From Sciurus carolinensis (taxonomy: Eukaryota > Chordata > Mammalia > Rodentia > Sciuridae), in the NCBI RefSeq assembly GCF_902686445.1, contig NC_062218.1, forward strand, positions 18,839,515 to 18,903,514: a stretch of 64,000 nt of DNA, written 5' to 3'. Numbering within the stretch: position 1 is the stretch's first letter; each line of letters opens with the position of its first letter. The position numbers and the translations under genes were made by a program. Of the stretch, positions 38,639-51,110 are shown in pieces. A model generated the notes under the pieces. That model searched no databases, was not told the origin of the DNA, and saw only the letters and a program-made list of their open reading frames with translations.

Positions 38639-38924
38639 TTGAAAATTGAAAAGGTTTTGAAGTGTGTGCTCCCTCAGCACTTGGAAATAAAGGGAGTAAT
38701 CTGAACCTCTAACAAAAGGAAAACAACAGGTAAAGTCCAGGATGCATCCCATCTTCACTGCGGGGCAGTCTGGCACTGAGTCATCAAATGCATTACTAGA
38801 ATAATATAAAATTTCTTTGTAAATAAAAGCAAATTCATTTGCTGTCTAGTTACAGGGCTCAAAAATGAGACCTTGGGAATTTGGCTGTATTTCCCAAATC
38901 TTTTCCCATCCTTCCTAAAGATAT

Positions 38925-39045
38925 GATTTGATCTTCTAGGCACTTGGTTTCTCCCTTTGTAAACTAATATCAACTGTGGTATTGTGTGTGATGTGAGAAA
39001 TGTGAACATCCAGGGACTAGCACAAATTAAGTATGAGGATATCAT
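38925..39045 (+). repeat. Possible MIR fragment
   Basis: ggcacttggtttctcccttt, gtaaactaatatcaactgtg and catccagggactagcacaaa follow MIR order with many changes. Confidence 0.45.
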
Positions 39046-39479
39046 TGTGTGCTGATAGTCACTTGCTACCAATATAAATAAATCCTTAATTGGATATAAG
39101 TCTTGAGGGAATGCTGTATTTTTTTCCCAGTGCAAACAAAATAATCAATGAATGCTTGTAAAGGTGCTGTTTTCCTTTAATACTGTTAACTGTAAATAGG
39201 TTATATCAGGGAGATTCAGATGGACCAATAATGTGATAAGAGCGTGTCTACAGCATGTATAAGTAATTGTCTCACAGGGGCTGGTTCCTGCTGAGTTTGT
39301 GAGCAATGTCTACCCAACGAGATTAGGGGAAGTTAGAGATATGAAAATCAAATCACTGATAAGCTTTACAACTTATTTGAAAAATTATGATTTAGCAAAA
39401 CTTTTCTTTGTTCACAAAATTCCATTCTCTCTCACTAAAATAGTATACTTAACTTCTTTTCCTTCAGTGGTAGACTTCT

Positions 39480-39821
39480 GTTTTGCAAGTACCAAAATGA
39501 TAAGCATACGTCATTGCCAGTTCCAAATTACTGGTGGAATATTTAAGAGGCAGAACCTAGTGAAGAAAGTCATCTCCATCACCGGGGGCATGCCCATGAC
39601 AGGGATATGGAGACAAGGACACTTTTCTTTTACTTTCTGACCACCCTGAGGCAGACAGACTTCCTATACCCACAGTTCCACAGTTTAAGGTACTGAGATG
39701 TCACAGCCCAAAAGAAACTTAGCCAAGATATTGTGAATTGAAAACAAGTCAAAATAAGCCCTCTTCATTTAAGTTTATTTTTCTCAGGTATTTTATCACA
39801 GTGATGAAGAGCTAACTAACA
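39480..39821 (+). mobile_element. ERVL-MaLR-type LTR
   Basis: Contains gaggcagaacctagtgaaga, a diverged centre, and the 3' end ttctcaggtattttatcaca, gtgatgaagagctaactaac. The end (ACTAACA) and layout match rodent MaLR (MT/ORR1-like) LTRs. The 5' edge is approximate. Confidence 0.65.
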
Positions 39822-40054
39822 TAGTTCTATTTAACAATAATCTTAAAAATGTGCATGTGAAAACCTACTTGAGTCAGTACTCTATCAAACAATAGCTTTT
39901 AAATGCTATTTGTATAGTTGTTTAATATTTTAGTTTTCTTGATATAAAAAAATGTATCCTAAAATGTAATTCAGTTTTATTAATAAAATGTAGTATGCAT
40001 ATTTATGTGTACATATGTAAGGGCATTCTTCCAAACCTATTAAAAGTAGAGAGT

Positions 40055-40086
<32 letters not shown>

Positions 40087-40142
40087 AAGGTCAATATATA
40101 TACATATACATATCTATGTATATGTATATATATATGTGTGTA
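40055..40142. repeat. (TG)n then TA-rich microsatellite
   Basis: About 29 bp of TG, a short spacer, then tatatacatatacatatcta-type sequence ending in TGTGTG. Confidence 0.9.
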
Positions 40143-41427
40143 TTGGTGTTTTTTATTAAGAGCTTACACACCTGAGTGTTTTGACATTATGTTTATGGGA
40201 CTTATGCTGTATTATCATAATCAGAGCAAAATGGTGTCCGGTCAATCTCTTCTCAGTAAAATTTCTTTCCTCCCCCACCCTTTTTTTTCCTTTGTGTAAA
40301 ATAATTCTCTGTTCTTAGTTTCTATAAATGCAGTTAATGGAAGCTAAATGCCATCAGCGCATTTGCAAGTAGACTTCATGGAAAAACCAATTCCAGAAAA
40401 GTAATTCTCTGGAGGGTCCTAAATCCTAAGGATAGCATAGTCGTGACAAAGTTGAATAAGGCAAACTCCCCAGAGATTAACACATTCAGCTGTTACTGCA
40501 GTTCCTAAATTCCATGTCCCCTTTCAATGCTTACTTTGCCTCAAGTTCCTTTGAGGTATTTCAAATTCTGTCTGCTTTTCCCCCTGGTCCACCTGTTTGT
40601 ACACAATATCTTTATGTTTTTAATTTAACATTTTTGGAATTGTTTCTGCTCATTTGATTCTGCATGCTTTCAAGTGATGTAGGAATTTATAATACACCTT
40701 ATAGCCATACTTAGTTTTAACAATAGTAAATAACCAGTGGTTAGCTGTACCTAGAATTAATAAAAAAAAATAAATCCATGAAGGATAGTTAGTGACATAG
40801 AAACCCACACTATTTGTATCTTATTGCAAACCTAAAAAAATACTTTCTTTTCTAGAGTCCGGTTTTTATTTTTTTTATGAACCTAGTAAATTTTTCTTAC
40901 ATTACATTTTATCACTTAGTAGAAGGGAATTATTTTTATTTTTATGACCACTTTTTGTTTTAAAAGACTGATGATTCAGATAGGTGTTTGAAAGAAAAAT
41001 AGTACCCATAAGACTTTATAAAATATTTATTAAGATAAAATTGTTAATTCTTTTTTAGAACTGCAGCCTTATCTCTTTTCTTTGTACTTACAATGTGAAT
41101 TTTAATATAATAAATATATATTCTTAGAATCATCAAAAGAGTGTAAGCACTACAAGTACTGATTATATATAAAGCTACAGTGTCATGATCTATGCAAAAA
41201 TAAATGCAGTTTATCTTGGAAGAAAGTCCTATCAGTTAAATACTAATAATCCTGAGCAAACATTTTGGTATAAGTCTAAGACTAGAAACACTGAATTTCT
41301 GATAGTTTCCCACATATTATTCTACATTCATAAACAAAATATTTAATCATGTTGATTTTCGTTTCATAAAGAAAGCAGTTACAAGTGAATATTTTGCTAT
41401 TTAGTTGTAGTTATAATATAGGAATCA

Positions 41428-41478
41428 AGTCATTCATTCAACAAATATTTATTGACCTACCACTATATACTAGGTAAT
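41428..41478 (-). repeat. L2 LINE 3' end, part 1
   Basis: tcattcattcaacaaatatt and tattgacctaccactatata form the antisense L2 3' end, cut by the LTR that follows. A likely continuation is at 42120. Confidence 0.7.
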
Positions 41479-41937
41479 TGTATTAGTCAGTTCTGTATTG
41501 CTGTGACCAAAATATCTGTCAAGAATAACTTAGAGTAGGAAAAATTTATTTTGGTTCATGGTTTCAAAAGTTCAGTTCCTGATTGGCCAACTCCATTGCT
41601 CTGAACTTTTGATGTAGCCGAGAAAAGTCACACAGCTCATGGCAGTCAGGAAAGAGGGGTGGGAAGAGACAGAAGGAGGAAAGCCTTGAGACAAATATGT
41701 TATATTATAATGGTATATAATACAAGAACCAGGCTCCCAATGACCCACTTCCTTCTGAGATGCCCCACTTGCCTACAGTCATCATCTAGTAGTTCATTCA
41801 AGTAATTATTCCATCAACTAGATTAATCCATCAATTAGGTTATAGTCCCAATCACTGCCTAAAATCCCCACCTTTGAACATGGCTGCTTTGGGATCATGA
41901 GTTTTTGGGGGGACATTTCTAGATCCAAATCATAACA
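41479..41937 (-). mobile_element. ERVL-MaLR-type LTR
   Basis: On the plus strand it reads TGTATTAGTCAGTTCTG... to ...CATAACA, the antisense form of an MST-like LTR (tttattttggttcatggttt near the edge). Flanks GTAAT and TTAAT form a 5-bp target-site duplication with one mismatch. 459 bp. Confidence 0.8.
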
Positions 41938-41989
41938 TTAATGTTTGATGTATTTGGGATTCATCAAGTGTGATATAGAAGAGAGGGGC

Positions 41990-42119
41990 TTGGTGGTCTC
42001 TGATTATAGTCTTAGCTGCTATGAAGGGCTGGAACAGAAGAATTGTGAATTTAGGTCAATCTTGGGCAACATAGTGGGACACTGGCTCCAAAAACAAACA
42101 AATAATAAATAAATAAACA
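41990..42119 (+). repeat. B1-like SINE monomer
   Basis: Diverged B1/7SL-type sequence: attatagtcttagctgctat, ggtcaatcttgggcaacata, gtgggacactggctcc, then an A-rich tail. No ID part is seen. Confidence 0.65.
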
Positions 42120-42200
42120 GGAAGTGTACAGCAGTATCTGACCTTGTGAAGTTTATATCCTGAAGGAAAAGTAACAAATTCATATACAACTCTTAGAATG
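42120..42200 (-). repeat. L2 LINE, part 2
   Basis: gtacagcagtatctgacctt followed by gtgaagtttatatcctgaag match the antisense L2 just upstream of its 3' end, continuing the piece at 41428-41478. Confidence 0.55.
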
Positions 42201-42614
42201 TGGCAGACTAATCTATAAATATAGCCTTCCTTTCTTTCTCACACCACGATCATGACTTTAACAATTTTCCTGAGTTTGAAACTGCGTCCCTTTACCTAAA
42301 GATGTGTTCTGCTTATACAGTTCAAATTTTTTTCTGTGTTTGGAAGGGTTCTGAAGTATTTCATGAGGACATTTTTGTTAATATTTTTGTATTATTGCAT
42401 TTATTTGGGCCTGCAAAACAGAAAATTCACCAACTAAAATACTGAGTGTGACCTCTACATATGGAGTTCAATTCGTACCTCAATTCTCTTTTACTGAACT
42501 CTAGGGAGTTTTAATCAGAGTTTATCTTTTCACTATTTTTGTTACAGCCTTCTGTATTTTTTCAATAACTTTATACATTTATGAAAAAAACTATAATTCT
42601 GTTCACAAGGCATC

Positions 42615-42650
42615 TCCTACTCTCTCTCTCTCTCTCTGTCTCTCTCTTTA
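42615..42650. repeat. (TC)n microsatellite
   Basis: CT dinucleotide tract with one G interruption. Confidence 0.9.
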
Positions 42651-42854
42651 GGTTAACTGGAACTAAATCATGTTGCAATGTTGGCACACAGAAAAACAGC
42701 CTGAGTTCCATGTTCCATGAATAAACTGGCCAGCATTTGACCTGAAACATAGGGAGTGCTCATTACTGTTATTTTTCTTCCTTTTTTGTGAGATAGAAGT
42801 GCTTCTTTAAAAGTTCTGTCCTTATCATAGGTGTACTAGAGGAAAGAAAGCATC

Positions 42855-43188
42855 TGTTATGATATCAGTGTCCATATGTTGAGGTTTTAACCTGCAAGGT
42901 AATAGGATTACTATTTGGGATTTTGTGGAGCAATTAGGTTCTGAGGTGGAACCCTCATGGAGGGGATTAGGGACTTTAGAGGGTTATCTTTTTCTTTCTG
43001 CCTTGTATGGATACAAAAAGGGAGTCATTTACTAAATAAAATCAGACTCTCACATGACATTGAACCTGCAGTTGCCTTGATTTTGGACTTTAAATTCTCC
43101 AGAATTGAGAGATAGCTATGTCTATTGCTCAGACCATTCATGCTGAGCTACTCTGTTACAGGAGCCGGAACAGAATTGTGACTAAGTA
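42855..43188 (+). mobile_element. MaLR 5' LTR
   Basis: About 334 bp from TGTTATGATATC. Landmarks are catatgttgaggttttaacc, ggtggaaccctcatggaggg and ttgattttggactttaaatt, followed by ctccagaattgagag. This is the MLT1/MST LTR order. Confidence 0.75.
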
Positions 43189-44638
43189 GTAGCAGCACTG
43201 CTGCAGCAAACCTCTAAAAAGACCAACGTGGCTTTGGAAATGAGTTATGGGCCTAGGCTGGATGACCTTTGTATTTCTCTAAATAATGGACATTCAGAGT
43301 GATCATGGATAGAGCACAGAAAGAAAAAAGAAATATAAAGGAAGTTTCTCTCTTCTTGGAGCAAAGCTATAAAATTATGAATGGAGTGTTGGTAGAATAT
43401 AGATGGTAAAACCATTCTGATGAAGTTTCAGAGAGAAATGAAGAACATCTTATTAGGAAGTGGAGGAAAGGCAATATTTACTATGAAAGATCAAAGAACC
43501 TGGGTGAAGAGTGTCCATATTCTAGCATTGTGGAACATAGAACTTTCAAGGGATGAAACTCCATATTTAGCTGAGATTTGTACCGAAAGTGCTGGAGAAG
43601 TAATGTGGTTCCTTCTAATTACTTATAGCAAAATGTTAGAGGAGCGAAATTAATTGAAGATGGAATTGATAAGCCAGTGGGAATCATAATCTTAAAACTT
43701 GGAAATAGTTCATCTATAATGTAAAACACAAGAAAGTGTGTTGAGAAGAGCACATGGGGGTTGGCACAGGGATCATTTGATAAGGGGATTCTTGTAGGTG
43801 TGAACTGCAGATTCTATTCACCATGACAACAAAAGCCTATGACCACAGCAACAGTAGCACCGTCAACTGGGACTAAAGAAAGCAGAGAAGTGAGAAGAAT
43901 GAAAGAAGACTGTCAGCCTTCTGAGGCCTTATAGGAACATATCTCAGAAGCTTTCAGTTGAGAACATGTGTTTTCCTTCAGATCAGATGAAGGACCCCAA
44001 CATGATTCAACCTCCCTTGGGCTAGTGCCATGGCCCTTCCCAGTGACTTCATAGTGCAGGGTCAATGCCTACAGAACCAGGGGCTGGGAATGCCCAGTGG
44101 AGGGCTGCAGGGGCACCTTCCTACATGGTTAGGGCCAACAGAGAGAGCCACAGCATTTACAGAGCCCTGCCCAGTAGTAGGGGTGATGTTAGCACCCCAC
44201 TGAGTGCAGAAACCTGGACCTGGTCTTAGTGGGCTTGGAGGGCAGAGGAGAATTATTCTTAATACTTAAGGCTGAAGGGAGTCTGACTTGCTACCTTTCA
44301 TGTTCATGTAGGACCTGTCAATCCTTTAGCCTTGCCTATTCTCCACTTTGGAATGCCAATGTCTGACCTCTGTCCCAGCATTGTGTTTTGAAACACACAA
44401 CTTGTTTGGTTTCACTGATTCACAGCTGGAAGGGAATTTTGCCTCAGGAGAATCTTACCTCAAGTCTCACCCATATTTGGTTTGGATGCTATTTAGATGA
44501 AACTTTGAACTTTAGACTGAAGAGTTGATGTTGGGATAATTTGAGACATTTGGAGTTCTGGGGATAGAATGAACATATTTTGAAGATGAGGACAATAATA
44601 TTGGTAGACCAGAATGGAATGTTAAGGACAGAGTGCTT
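43189..44638 (+). mobile_element. MaLR internal region
   Basis: Sequence between two like-oriented MaLR LTRs. Its 3' part (gaaactttgaactttagact, then gttgatgttgggataatttg, then tggagttctggggatagaat) resembles the non-coding internal region of THE1/MST-type elements just before the 3' LTR. It has no retroviral gene. The 77-codon open frame at 43420-43653 shows no recognised domain. Confidence 0.65.
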
Positions 44639-44959
44639 GTGAACCTCTGGTCCCTTAACTCTCATCACAAAATCTGAACCTTTAATATGATGGTATTAAG
44701 AGATGAGTCTTTAGATGATAATTAAGCTGTGGGAATGGAGCTCACATGTCCTTAAAGAACAGACCCTAGAGAACTTTCTTTCTCTTTCTGCCTTGTGACC
44801 ATCATCTGCTAAATAAAAAGTTGGACATCACCAGGTATCAGACCTGCTGGCATCTGGATTTTGGACTTTCCAGCCTCCAGAACACTGGGAAATAAATACT
44901 TATTGTTTAAATAACACAATCTGTGGTAGTCTAATATAAGAGCCTGAACTGACTGAGCA
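44639..44959 (+). mobile_element. MaLR 3' LTR
   Basis: About 321 bp with ctttaatatgatggtattaa, ggagctcacatgtccttaaa, then ggattttggactttccagcc, ctccagaacactgggaaata and an AATAAA signal. It parallels the copy at 42855 in the same orientation but is diverged from it. The target-site duplication is not visible. Confidence 0.75.
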
Positions 44960-45058
44960 ACTCAGGAGATGCACTCAGATGAATACAATCGGAAAAACAT
45001 ACATACCACTTCCTTAGATTATGCTATCTGGAGGGATTGTGCTGTCTACCACTGAATA

Positions 45059-45071
45059 TATGATATGTTAA

Positions 45072-45117
<46 letters not shown>

Positions 45118-45130
45118 TTAACACATCATA
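45059..45130. repeat. (TA)n tract inside a 72-bp palindrome
   Basis: Alternating TA (about 45073-45116) flanked by tgttaag on the left and cttaaca on the right. The palindrome centred at 45094.5 extends 36 bp each way with a single mismatch. Confidence 0.95.
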
Positions 45131-45423
45131 AAATCTTGATAGATCTTTATTCCTCTCTATATTAATAGAGTATTTTTTTATTTAAAAGACTACATGATGT
45201 GTCCTTAATTTGGTTCAGAGTAGCTTTCATTGCTTTATGGATGGAAGATTGAAGATAAATCTCATGTTCTCTCCTTATTGGTTTTCCAAGAGTTGAAGGC
45301 ATGTGTCCATAAGAAAACAACAGAATGTGGAAGGAAGTCTCAAAACTATTGAAGGATCAATGTAAGGGAAAGGGAATTTTTAACATCCCTCAACATTGCT
45401 ATTGTAAGTTATGGCTTTATGGA

Positions 45424-45481
45424 AAAGAGAGAGAGAGGGGCGGGGGGGGGGAGAGGGAGAGAGAGAGGGAGAGAGAGAAGA
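45424..45481. repeat. Purine tract (GA)n with G run
   Basis: GA repeats interrupted by a GGGGCGGGGGGGGGG segment. A 62-codon open frame coding Arg-Glu repeats over it is an artefact. Confidence 0.95.
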
Positions 45482-46043
45482 GATATCAGGGAGGAGGTGT
45501 CAGCAGGAAATAGCTCCTTGCAGTCTGGGGTCTGGGAAATTCCTTAATTCATGTTTACCCTTGGACTGACCTGATGTACTTCCATTGGCCCCATCTCACA
45601 TTTAGAATGAGAAATTAATACAATAAGAAAAAAAATCACTTTCAAATTGCAAATGGCAAAAACATCTTTTTGTAAACATTAACTCTGGATAAGAAGACAA
45701 AGATGGCTGTTACATTCGAGGCACTGTCAAAGTATCTTAAATTAACTAATACGGAGAATCAGTCTTTAAGCTTGATTTATTAAATCTTTACTAGATTAAA
45801 AATTGAGATTTGTTAGTTTGTGTGACATGTCCAATAGTTTACCACCAGTAAATGCTCTTCTAAGGACTGATGCCTGAGTTTGCTCAGACCCTATGGCATT
45901 TCCTCTGTTCATAAAGCCATTACAATTTCTAGCATCATATTCTATAAGTAAATCATCATGCACTTTTGGTCAGACAATTGCTATGTGTTTGCTTTTGTTT
46001 TGTTTCTATGACACAACAAAAAGAAAGCATTCCTTTTTCTCAC

Positions 46044-46297
46044 CTAACGGCACTACTGCCCACATCCAGATCTTGTGCTGTGACAGCACCAATGATGGTC
46101 CCGACTGGGGTGTCTTCATAAACCTCCATGGTGTAGAGTGGCTTGCTAAACACGGGAGGCTCATCTACATCCAGCACACTGATTTTCACCGTAGCAGTGT
46201 CTTTGAAAGGGCCAGCGGAGTGAAACCGGTGGTCAAGGTGAAGGTTGGATGCCTCTACTTTGAAAGTATATGCCTTCTTTGTTTCAAAATCTAAAGG
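46044..46297 (-). CDS. CDH12: CDH12 exon 7 (end of EC3, start of EC4)
   Basis: Coding exon of 254 bp, the standard size. It starts [20 protein letters not shown], followed by LDHRF and [13 protein letters not shown]. The EC3-EC4 linker is DVDEPPVF, the typical type II Ca2+-binding linker, and EC4 begins with a tyrosine-rich strand ([15 protein letters not shown]). The segment [12 protein letters not shown] carries the DxD-type Ca2+ ligand. The acceptor is ctgcag before CCTTTAG; the donor is GTTAG/gtgaga. It starts in phase 0 and leaves two bases (AG) that join the first G of exon 8 to make Arg. A plus-strand open frame of 133 codons over this exon (45893-46294) is only its shadow. Confidence 0.94.
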
Positions 46298-49200
46298 CTG
46301 CAGTTAGGACAAATCAAAAGCAAAGTGTTACATTGGTATAGAACGTGGCAGCGTGAATTGTGAACACTGCTTCAGAACAATGCAAGTTAGTATCAATTAC
46401 ACTGGTTTCGAAATGTCTCACTTTCATAATTAGTGGGTAAGTAAAGCACAAGGTCAAACATTCTAGGTGACTGTAAAGAAAATCTGTTGCCTGTATTAAA
46501 TGTACTTAACATACTTGGGAGCATGCATACTGGACAGGGCTTACTCATTTTACCAAAGAAACATGAAAACAGTTTAGGAGCATGCTTCTCAGATCTTATC
46601 CAATGCTGACATCTAGTGGACATAAGCAATGATAAAGAAATTGAACAAAAATCGAATTATACATATCAAGATTTTTAGATTCCATTTGCAAATTTGGCAT
46701 AACAAAATATGTATTTAAGCCCATTTTTCTCAGTCTGCCATTAGTACAATTTTCTGTTAAATAATTTTGAATTTCTAAGTCTTTTTTATTAGAAAACATC
46801 TATATCGGGATTCAGAATCACAGAGAATGATAATTATGAAGAGTGTTGGTCTTTTGTATTCCCAGCACTGCATATAAATACTGGGTACTTCCATGCATTG
46901 TCAGTAAGTATTACCAATAATTATGGTTTTAAACATATATGATCAAATTAAATAAGGCATTGGCATATAAAATACAAGTCATTTTCCATATCTTCAATGA
47001 TGTTCAATTTTAACCTGCTACTACTTACCTTCACCCTCACTGTAAATATTAGTTTTATTATCAAAGTAACTGAAAATGCTATATTCAAGAAATATGGTGC
47101 TATTCTAGTGCTTTGTTAAGTGATAAAGCTTAAGGCCAATGACTCTGAATTCTAATCTCCAAGGAAAAACTAAGACAATACAAATTTAAGATTAACAGTA
47201 AATATGGGGACTTGTAAAGTTTGCTTTCTAAAGCAGTTCCCTGTAGTATGACCACAATGATTTGCTAATTGCCTTGTCAGCATCTGTTCCTTTGTCTTTA
47301 TTAAGTACATTAGAGGAAACTCAAGGAGGTTTATTTTTCCCTTTTAAAGATATGAGTGTTATTTTATTTGTTTCCTCTGAGAAAATGAAAAGAAAAAAAT
47401 CACTTACATCCTTAAGTATTCTCACAATTCAATGGAATCTCCTATGGCAATAACAGTAATAAGTCTTGTATTTGGCATCAAGTCTCTTCACAGTATTTTT
47501 AATACATGAGAACTTACATTTATTTCCCCTTTAATTACTCCTTTTATTTTATCAAGTTCATTACCTTCTTATTCATATTTGTATCTGTTCTGTGCAAATG
47601 ATTGATTAGACTTTATCATAATTTATTCTTATCTGTTAAAATATAACATTGATTTCCCTCCATTTTCATTATTTTCCTGTTAGAAATTCTTATTTCTCTT
47701 AATACAAATAGAAATAAAGTTGATAATATGATCACTTGTCCTGTGAATAGAAATTTAATATCTAAGAATGCAGATATAAGGGGATAATTCCAAGATGATA
47801 TTTTGACCCACCTAAAGTTTGACTCTCATGCTTTGAGAAAGGAATCAGATTCAAGAAAATACAGTTAATTTCCAGAAAAAAGATGGTAAAACATTATTCA
47901 AGACAAAAAGAAGAAATCAGTAGATGTAGTGAGAATGGATAGCTTGGAATAAACCAAGATGAGACCAAGATGAGATAGGACACACATTTTAAATATTGAT
48001 GGACCATAATGTTGAATGCAAGTTAGGCTTGTTATGTTAGTTTCTGAGTAGAGAATTAATAATAATTTAAATTCTTAAGAAGAGTAATTGTAGTTTGGAA
48101 AAAGGAAGAGACAAAAAACAAATTGAAACTTTCAGCACTGAATTAATTAAATTATAAAAAGTGCTGGCAAAGCAAGAGATATCCCCCAGAAGAACAGAAG
48201 GGTACAAAGATAAGTAAGATTTTTTTTCTTCTTTCAACATTAAATGACTTATAGAATAGGGGCATCTTGTCTAATGCAAGAGTTTGAAGAAGCAATAAAT
48301 TTCACTTAAAATAACTTAGGAGATGCCTGAAAAAGAAAAGTATGTAAGATAAAAAGGTACAGTAGCTAATTCAAATTAAAGAACATATAAAGTATTTTTT
48401 GCTTATAAATAATAAGTGCTCTATAAATGTTAAACAATATGATATTTCTCTGAAAGTGAACCCTAACTTCTATCTTGATGCATGTAGATTTTATCAGCTT
48501 AGGAATCCTTCTTCCCAAAGCAAACTGAGTTGTTCCAGCTCATAGTTATTCTTTTTTGGGTCCCATATCTACTGCTATCATAGAATGTAGGCATTGGTTC
48601 CAATTATTTGCCATGTCTCTCTTTAATGTCCCCCTAGATATTGAAATGTCTCTGACTATCTGTATAAGTGTGCATATTTGCATATATAATTTTATTTTCC
48701 CTCTTGATTATACATTACATCTGTCTGGATGAACTTGACTCTTTATTGATAAATTCATTTCAAGCCAGAGATCAAAAGGACTTCTGAAATCTTTACCACT
48801 TTATTTTTAGTTTTTCAGGAGACAAGACATGATCTAGGTTTTTTAAGAACTCCTGACTTATCACAAAAGATAAGAATTTGACAGTCATGGAAATAGAGAC
48901 AGAGATGAAAGAAGCTTTTTGTACATATAGATTTTTTTTTTTTTGCAACTGAAAAGTTATATCCTACAGAGATCAAAGAACAGGAGAAAATTTTGAGAGA
49001 AATACCACAATAATGTCCTAGGTAGAGTTAGTTCTTCATAATCCTGACCCTTAGGCAAACTCACAAAATGGTGTAGCTCCAAAAGAGCAAAGATCAATAA
49101 TCATCTCTGTACTTGACTTTACCCATCTACCTGATTAACCAATTCCATATTTGGAGGGAATTAACTTTTATTTCATAATCTATAAAAATCTAACATCTCA

Positions 49201-49789
49201 TAAAATTAAAGAACAGAAAAGAATATTTTGTAAATGCTAGAAAATTAGCTCTATTTTTGATGGGATTAAATTATGATGAAGTTGAAATATTTCAGTTCTT
49301 ACACAATAATTTGAGAACTCCATGACACTGCTCAGGGCACATTCAATTTGATGGACCTTTCTAGAAGAGTAAGACAAAGTTTAAAGATAATTTAGCCGAG
49401 CCATGTCTTTGGATGTTTCCATAAAGGAAGATTAGTGAGACCAGAATTTTTAGGAAACCGTTCACAATTAGGAAATTGTGCTACATAAGACCGTGACTAT
49501 GGTGAATTGGAAAATGGCATATTAAACTGCTCTCTGGAAAACAAAGTGAGCAAAGGGGCCAATTTCACCTTCTGCTTTTTTGTGTGTGTTATCACTTTCT
49601 TTGCTCTTTGCTGAATTCCTGACCTTTTAAAATAACATAAACTGTTAAGAGAAAAAGGTTTTCTGCTAACTTCAAAGGAGGATGAGCTATTTTTAATATT
49701 AGATATGAGAATAACTCCATAGGTTCTTCTGGGACTCATCTTGTTTCCAGATAATGTTGAGTGGAAATGGATACCTATAAATTATAGAT

Positions 49790-50345
49790 ATATAAAAACT
49801 GGGAAAGAACAGCTGTGCAGACAGAATTCTGAGATGCTCCCAACATTTTTGACTCCATTGTCCCCCACCATTGTGTACATATAGATGATTCTGCCCCTTA
49901 GTGTTGAGGGGCCCATGAATTAAATGGCATATTACTCTTATCAATTTGTTGAGTTCTGTGGAAAAATTAATTATGCAGATATAACGAAGGTCTTTAATCA
50001 CTTGACATTGACTTTAGAGAGATTTCCTAGAGATGTCTGACCTAGCAAATGATGCAGATGATTCTGGCTGGTCTTGAGCAAGTAAACTTGTGAGCACAGG
50101 AGCCCGCGTGGCAAGTACCTAAAGGATACCTGTGAGGATGGAGACTTGATCTCAGCCAAGAACTAAAAAAACAATCAATGAACTCAGTCATAAAATCTCA
50201 CCACAGTGAATTCTGCAGGCAACCAGTTAGTTTGGTAAAGGACTCCAACCTTGTATCAGATTGCAACTCCAACCCACACCTTCAATTCAGCCTAAGAAGT
50301 TCAGAGTGAAGGACCAGGGCTGTGATTTTGCTGTCTTCTCATCTA
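49790..50345 (+). mobile_element. Possible ancient LTR remnant
   Basis: Diverged segment with cagaattctgagatgctccc, gcagatataacgaaggtctt, taatcacttgacattgactt, and later caattcagcctaagaagttc. The order resembles an old ERVL/MaLR-age LTR repeat, but I cannot name the family. Confidence 0.4.
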
Positions 50346-50974
50346 TGGTGCTATTGCTTCAGTTTTTATGATGAGCATCTACCAGTTTCACCAACGCAGT
50401 GAAAGAAACACTCCAAAAAACAAACCAACAAAAACAATGTATCCTTGGCATTAAGGCTATACTCAATCACTGGGTAGGTCTTCAGGGACAACAGAAAGGA
50501 AAACTTTGGCAGGACACAAGCGAATGAGGGGTATAAGGTTACCTGAAAGACTAATCCCTTTCAAGACAAGGAGTTAGACAATGAACTTAAATCAGACAAC
50601 CATGATGAAAAGGCATTAGGAACACACTCTTCCAAAGCAAGTTTATATACCAACTGAACAATAAAGATAAGGTGTTAAGAACATGTATTATTTTGAAAGA
50701 AAGTCAAGTTTTCCATGAGTTAATTTTATGATCAATAAAGTCAATGCCTGTGTAGGAGGAGAGGTGAAAAAGCTTACAAATATAACCTCACTGAGGAAAG
50801 CATTCAACTCAATATTTCACTAAAAACAATCAAAGATTTGATGAATAAAAGATGCCCTTATACCATATGAGAATGTCCCTATAGCAAAGAAACATTCAAT
50901 AAAATATGGACATTTCAGATCTAGGCTTTATTTTTGACAAGGTGTTCACAGTATTTCTTATACAATTAAAAATT

Positions 50975-51110
50975 ATATAAATGTATAATCAGAAAAATGA
51001 GAGATTGCACTCCATTTATATGTAATCTATCAAAATGTATAAATGCATTCTGTCATGTACAACAAATTAGAACAAATAAAAATTAGTTAAAAAATTTTTA
51101 AAAATATACT
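50975..51110 (+). repeat. L1 3' end (sciurid-type)
   Basis: gagagattgcactccattta, then tatcaaaatgtataaatgca, then ttctgtcatgtacaacaaat and an A-rich tail. Same 3' UTR family as at 62823. Confidence 0.75.

Larger units (their letters stand above)
28921..46043 (-). other. CDH12: CDH12 intron 7
   Basis: Complete intron of 17,123 bp and the most repeat-dense part of the window (MaLR LTRs, B1-dID, L2, MIR, microsatellites). Unassigned stretches include 28921-29680, 29930-30550, 30890-31600, 32030-34240, 34320-36480, 37660-38390, 40150-41425 and 42205-42850. Confidence 0.9.

Noticed and set aside
38755..39135. 126-codon open frame on the minus strand
   Set aside because: Overlaps a probable antisense MIR and shows no protein family features.
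43420..43653. 77-codon open frame as a candidate retroviral or host gene
   Set aside because: Lies in the internal region of a MaLR element, which is normally non-coding, and shows no conserved domain.
45893..46294. 133-codon open frame on the plus strand
   Set aside because: It is the antisense shadow of CDH12 exon 7.
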